From the NCBI RefSeq assembly GCF_900155885.1, contig NZ_FTMB01000001.1, forward strand, positions 1,178,001 to 1,242,000: a DNA stretch of 64,000 nt. Direction: 5' to 3'. A program made the position numbers and the translations under genes. The notes under the pieces are model-generated. The model was not told where the DNA came from and made no database searches. It saw only the letters and a program-made list of their open reading frames with translations. Positions 60,823 through 64,000 of this stretch are shown piece by piece. The number at the start of each line of letters is the position of its first letter. The stretch's first letter is position 1. Source of the DNA: Rhizobium sp. RU20A (GTDB lineage: Bacteria > Pseudomonadota > Alphaproteobacteria > Rhizobiales > Rhizobiaceae).

Positions 60823-62446
60823 GATCCTGTCCGTCCGCAACCTCAAGATCGAGGCGACCAGCTACCCGCCCGGCGAGCCACCGAAGACGGTGACGCTGGT
60901 CGAAGACGTCGGCTTCACGCTGGAAAAGGGCAAGGTGCTGGGTCTCATCGGCGAATCCGGCGCGGGCAAATCGACGATCGGCCTCTCCGCCATGGCCTAT
61001 GGCCGCGGCGGCGTTCGCATCACCGGCGGCGAGGTGATGCTGGACGACAAGGACCTGCTGACGCTCGACCGGGCCGGCATCCGCGATATCAGGGGCCGCC
61101 GCGTCTGCTACGTCGCCCAGTCGGCCGCTGCTGCTTTCAACCCGGCCCACCGCCTCGGCGACCAGGTGATCGAGGCGACCGTGCGCCACGGCATCCTCAG
61201 CCGGCCGGAAGCAAGGAAACGGGCCCGCCATCTCTTCCGGGTGCTTGGCCTTCCCAGTCCCGAAACCTTCGGCGACCGTTTCCCGCACCAGGTTTCGGGT
61301 GGCCAGTTGCAGCGCGCCATGACCGCCATGGCGCTGTGCCCCAACCCCGAACTCATCGTTTTCGACGAGCCGACCACCGCGCTCGACGTGACGACGCAGA
61401 TCGACGTGCTCGCCGCCATCAAGCACGCCATCGCCGAAACCGGCGTTGCCGCGCTTTATATCACCCACGACCTTGCCGTCGTGGCGCAGATTTCCGATCA
61501 CATCATGGTGCTGCGCCATGGCCGCATGGTGGAATACGGCACGACGCAGCAGATCATCGAGGCGCCGAAGGAAGACTACACGCGGGCGCTGGTGAGCGTG
61601 CGCCAGACGCTGCGGGAGGAAGCCAAAGACCAGTCGGCCCGCTATCTTTCGATCGAAAACGTCACGGCCGGCTACTCGAACAGCTTGCGCGTGCTCCATG
61701 ATGTGTCGCTGCATCTGCCGAAGGGTCAGACCCTGGCGGTCGTCGGGGAAAGCGGCTCCGGCAAATCGACGCTCGCGCGCGTCATCACCGGCCTTCTGCC
61801 GCCCATCGACGGCAAGATCGTCTTCGACGGGGAGACCCTGCCGGCCGCGTTGAAGAACAGGTCTAAGGATCAGTTGCGCCGCATCCAGATGATCTACCAG
61901 ATGGCCGATACGGCCATGAACCCGCGCCAGACGGTGCGCGATATCATCGGCCGCCCCTTGAGCTTCTATTTTGGCCTTTCCGGCAAGGAAAAGACCGCCC
62001 GCGTCAAGGAACTGCTCGACCAGATCGAGATGGGAGCCCGCTTCCTCGACCGATACCCGGCCGAACTCTCCGGCGGCCAGAAGCAGCGTGTCGCCATCGC
62101 CCGGGCGCTCGCCGCCAAGCCCGACCTGATCCTCTGCGACGAACCGACCTCGGCACTCGACCCGCTGGTCGCCGAAGGCATTTTGACCCTGCTCGCCCGC
62201 CTGCAGGACGAAACCGCCGTCTCCTACCTCTTCATCACCCACGATATCGCCATCGTCCGCGCCATCGCCGACGCCGTCGCCGTCATGTATCGCGGCCGGC
62301 TCGTCCGCTTCGGTCCGAAATCCAAGGTCCTCTCGCCCCCCTTCGACGACTATACCGACCTCCTCTTGAAATCCGTGCCCGAGATGGAGATCGGCTGGCT
62401 GGAACGTGTGCTCTCGGAACGGCGCATGGAAAGCGGGGGATATTGA
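60815..62446 (+). CDS. ABC transporter fused double ATPase (DppD-DppF type)
   Basis: A 543-residue protein with two complete nucleotide-binding domains. The first has Walker A GESGAGKSTIGLS, signature VSGGQLQRAMTAMAL and Walker B LIVFDEPTTALD. The second has GESGSGKSTLARV, LSGGQKQRVAIARAL and LILCDEPTSALD. This fused form energises family 5 importers. It is the last gene of the carnitine-locus transporter, so the whole locus 50237-62446 runs on one strand. Confidence 0.93.
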   Translation: MSEILSVRNLKIEATSYPPGEPPKTVTLVEDVGFTLEKGKVLGLIGESGAGKSTIGLSAMAYGRGGVRITGGEVMLDDKDLLTLDRAGIRDIRGRRVCYVAQSAAAAFNPAHRLGDQVIEATVRHGILSRPEARKRARHLFRVLGLPSPETFGDRFPHQVSGGQLQRAMTAMALCPNPELIVFDEPTTALDVTTQIDVLAAIKHAIAETGVAALYITHDLAVVAQISDHIMVLRHGRMVEYGTTQQIIEAPKEDYTRALVSVRQTLREEAKDQSARYLSIENVTAGYSNSLRVLHDVSLHLPKGQTLAVVGESGSGKSTLARVITGLLPPIDGKIVFDGETLPAALKNRSKDQLRRIQMIYQMADTAMNPRQTVRDIIGRPLSFYFGLSGKEKTARVKELLDQIEMGARFLDRYPAELSGGQKQRVAIARALAAKPDLILCDEPTSALDPLVAEGILTLLARLQDETAVSYLFITHDIAIVRAIADAVAVMYRGRLVRFGPKSKVLSPPFDDYTDLLLKSVPEMEIGWLERVLSERRMESGGY

Positions 62447-62592
62447 CGGGCGCTGGAACCGCGGCTGGGTTGGCTTCTTGCGAATGCGCCCCTGAAGGCC
62501 GATGACGTGCCGATGCGAGGACCAGAGGCCGGCTTCGGTGGAGCTATCGAGTGACCTGCACCTCACGCCGATCCGAGCAGAAAATTATGCTT

Positions 62593-62922
62593 TCAACGCG
62601 TCTTGCACGCCACGTCCCCGAGCCGCGTCGCCGCCTTGCCTTCCAGCGTCACGGTCGCCTCGCTGCCCGCGCCGCAGGTGGTCGCGTCCGTCACGCCGGG
62701 TTTGAAGTATACCGCCGATTGGCCCTCGATGCGGATCGAGGGCAGGATGTCGTAGAGCGCCGGCGGGCAGTTGGCGACGTCGGAGAGGCGCAGCGCCGGC
62801 TGGCCGCCAATCATCACGCTTGCCGCGCCCGAAAGGGCGCAGGCCGGAATTTTGGCTGCATCTTCCGCCACCACTGGCGTGGACACGAAGATCAGGCCGA
62901 CAAGACATGACGCCGGGCGCAT
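62593..62922 (-). CDS. Small secreted PAAR-like protein
   Basis: A 109-residue protein with a signal peptide (MRPASCLVGLIFVSTPVVA, then EDAAK). The mature part carries two PAAR-like turns, VMIGGQPALRLSDVANCP and ATVTLEGKAATRLGDVAC, and four cysteines that could pair in the periplasm. PAAR proteins usually tip type VI secretion spikes or plug polymorphic-toxin systems, but those lack Sec signals, and no T6SS gene is near. It is divergent, 68 bases from the CocE-like hydrolase gene. Function unknown. Confidence 0.6.
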   Translation of the reverse strand: MRPASCLVGLIFVSTPVVAEDAAKIPACALSGAASVMIGGQPALRLSDVANCPPALYDILPSIRIEGQSAVYFKPGVTDATTCGAGSEATVTLEGKAATRLGDVACKTR

Positions 62923-62990
62923 CGGCGGTCCCTTTCCTTTTCCGTCGGCAGCGTCGCCGGACGGGCCAGCATGAACCAGAAGCAGCCGCG

Positions 62991-64000
62991 ATGAAAAGCC
63001 CCTCCTCAAGCCGCCCCTTCACCGTCATCGAAAATGACTGGATCACCCTTGCCGACGGCACGCGGCTCGCCGCCCGCATCTGGATGCCGGATGGCGCCGA
63101 GGCCGATCCCGTGCCGGCCGTGCTGGAATTCCTGCCCTATCGCAAGCGCGACGGCACCAGCCCGCGCGACGAATCCACCTACCCGGTCTTTGCGAGCGCC
63201 GGCATAGCCGGCGTGCGCGTCGACATCAGGGGCTCGGGCGAATCGGACGGCGTGATCGATGGGGAATATACGCCGCGCGAACTTTCCGACGCCTGCGAGA
63301 TCATCGACTGGATTGCACGCCAGCCGTGGTCGAACGGATCGGTCGGCATGATGGGCATCTCCTGGGGCGGCTTCAACTGCCTGCAGGTGGCGGCCCTGAA
63401 GCCGCCGGCGTTGAAAGCCGTCATCTCGATCGCCTCCACCGTCGATCGCTACAATGACGACATCCACTACAAGAACGGCTGCCATCTCTCGGCCCAGCTT
63501 TCCTGGGCCGCCACCATGCTCGGCTACCAGTCCCGCTCGCCCGATCCCGAACTCGTCGGCGAGCGCTGGCGCGAGATGTGGCTCGAGCGCCTTGAGGGCG
63601 AGCCTTTCTTCCTGGAAGAATGGCTGAGCCACCAGCGTCGCGACGGCTTCTGGAAACACGGCTCGATCTGCGAAGACTTCGATGGCTTCCCGGTCCCCGC
63701 TCTCGTCATTGCCGGCTGGGCGGATGGCTATCGCAACACGCCGGTCAAAGCGCTCGAAGGTCTCGGCGATCGCGCCCGCGCGCTGATCGGCCACTGGGTG
63801 CACAAATACCCGCATTTCGCCTGGCCGAAGCCGCGCATGGACTTCCACGCCGAGGCTATTGCCTGGTGGAAGCGCTGGCTTTCCGGCGAGGAGACCGGCG
63901 TCGAGGCCCTGCCGCCGATGCGCGCCTATATTCTCGACGGGCCAAAGCCGGCGCTGCGCCGGAACGCCGATCCCGGCATCTGGGTGGCGGTCAAGGACTG
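62991..64000 (+). CDS. CocE/NonD family hydrolase (3' partial)
   Basis: The open frame starts MKSPSSSRPFTVIENDWI at ATG 62991 and runs off the right edge. It is an alpha/beta hydrolase of the X-Pro dipeptidyl-peptidase S15/cocaine esterase group. LPYRKRDGTSPRDE forms the oxyanion-region segment, the Ser nucleophile is in GMMGISWGGFNCLQ (about residue 125), the Asp region is VIAGWADGYRNTP, and His is in GHWVHKYPHF. The C-terminal jelly-roll domain is missing from the window. It hydrolyses esters or amides of unknown identity. No signal peptide is seen. Confidence 0.9.
   Translation, partial: MKSPSSSRPFTVIENDWITLADGTRLAARIWMPDGAEADPVPAVLEFLPYRKRDGTSPRDESTYPVFASAGIAGVRVDIRGSGESDGVIDGEYTPRELSDACEIIDWIARQPWSNGSVGMMGISWGGFNCLQVAALKPPALKAVISIASTVDRYNDDIHYKNGCHLSAQLSWAATMLGYQSRSPDPELVGERWREMWLERLEGEPFFLEEWLSHQRRDGFWKHGSICEDFDGFPVPALVIAGWADGYRNTPVKALEGLGDRARALIGHWVHKYPHFAWPKPRMDFHAEAIAWWKRWLSGEETGVEALPPMRAYILDGPKPALRRNADPGIWVAVKD

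Overview
The window is GC-rich, densely coded alphaproteobacterial DNA, most likely from the Rhizobiaceae (Rhizobium, Ensifer or Shinella type). Pointers are an FMN-riboswitch-controlled RibH2-type lumazine synthase, EryH/EryI-type tetrulose-phosphate isomerases, SorC/DeoR-controlled polyol ABC operons, a globin-coupled chemoreceptor and rhizobial-style palindromic intergenic repeats. There are no rRNA or tRNA genes, no integrase and no transposase. Most of the window is a series of nutrient-scavenging operons, each with its own transporter and/or regulator.

Layout. 1-5.7 kb: the end of a ribonuclease T2, a small DUF442 phosphatase-like/sulfur-transferase protein, a DUF4432 aldose-epimerase-like protein, a secreted L,D-transpeptidase and a PuuB-like FAD amine oxidase. 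5.8-9.2 kb: a soluble globin-coupled chemoreceptor and two separate ParA-like ATPases without ParB. 9.5-16.8 kb (minus strand): N-formylglutamate amidohydrolase-like enzyme, ethanolamine-permease-like APC transporter, gamma-glutamylamine-synthetase-like GS, then aldehyde dehydrogenase and iron alcohol dehydrogenase, with a HTH/PIN toxin-antitoxin pair inside. This set fits a gamma-glutamylated ethanolamine (amino-alcohol) route. 17-22 kb: a divergent RpiR regulator and a four-gene ABC importer, then an FMN riboswitch and ribH2.

23-39.8 kb (minus strand): a large polyol locus. A SorC regulator precedes a binding protein, two permeases, two GlpS/GlpT-like ATPases, an EryA-like FGGY kinase, a 2-hydroxyacid dehydrogenase, a GlpD/EryB-like dehydrogenase, a class II aldolase, a second FGGY kinase (D-ribulokinase-like) and a HAD hydrolase. 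A second unit holds DeoR, EryH and EryI. It resembles rhizobial and Brucella erythritol loci but lacks the EryC epimerase and carries extra enzymes, so the substrate is open. A MazEF-like pair follows.

40.6-47.6 kb (minus strand): five overlapping or closely spaced genes for a MIO-less histidine-ammonia-lyase homologue, a hydantoinase, an N-carbamoyl amidohydrolase, a DUF917 protein and a divergent urocanase homologue. Together they match the five-step ergothioneine (thiol-histidine betaine) degradation route. A divergent LysR-type protein with two HTH segments is the likely regulator. 49.2-62.4 kb: a carnitine/gamma-butyrobetaine locus with a GlxA-type regulator, beta-keto acid cleavage enzyme, carnitine dehydrogenase fused to thioesterase, acyl-CoA dehydrogenase, NDP-forming acyl-CoA synthetase, CaiD and a peptide-type ABC importer. 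Two neighbouring operons therefore appear to handle trimethylammonium betaines. The window ends with a small secreted PAAR-like protein and a partial CocE-type hydrolase.

All functions are inferred from reading translated sequence and remembered family features. No searches were run.
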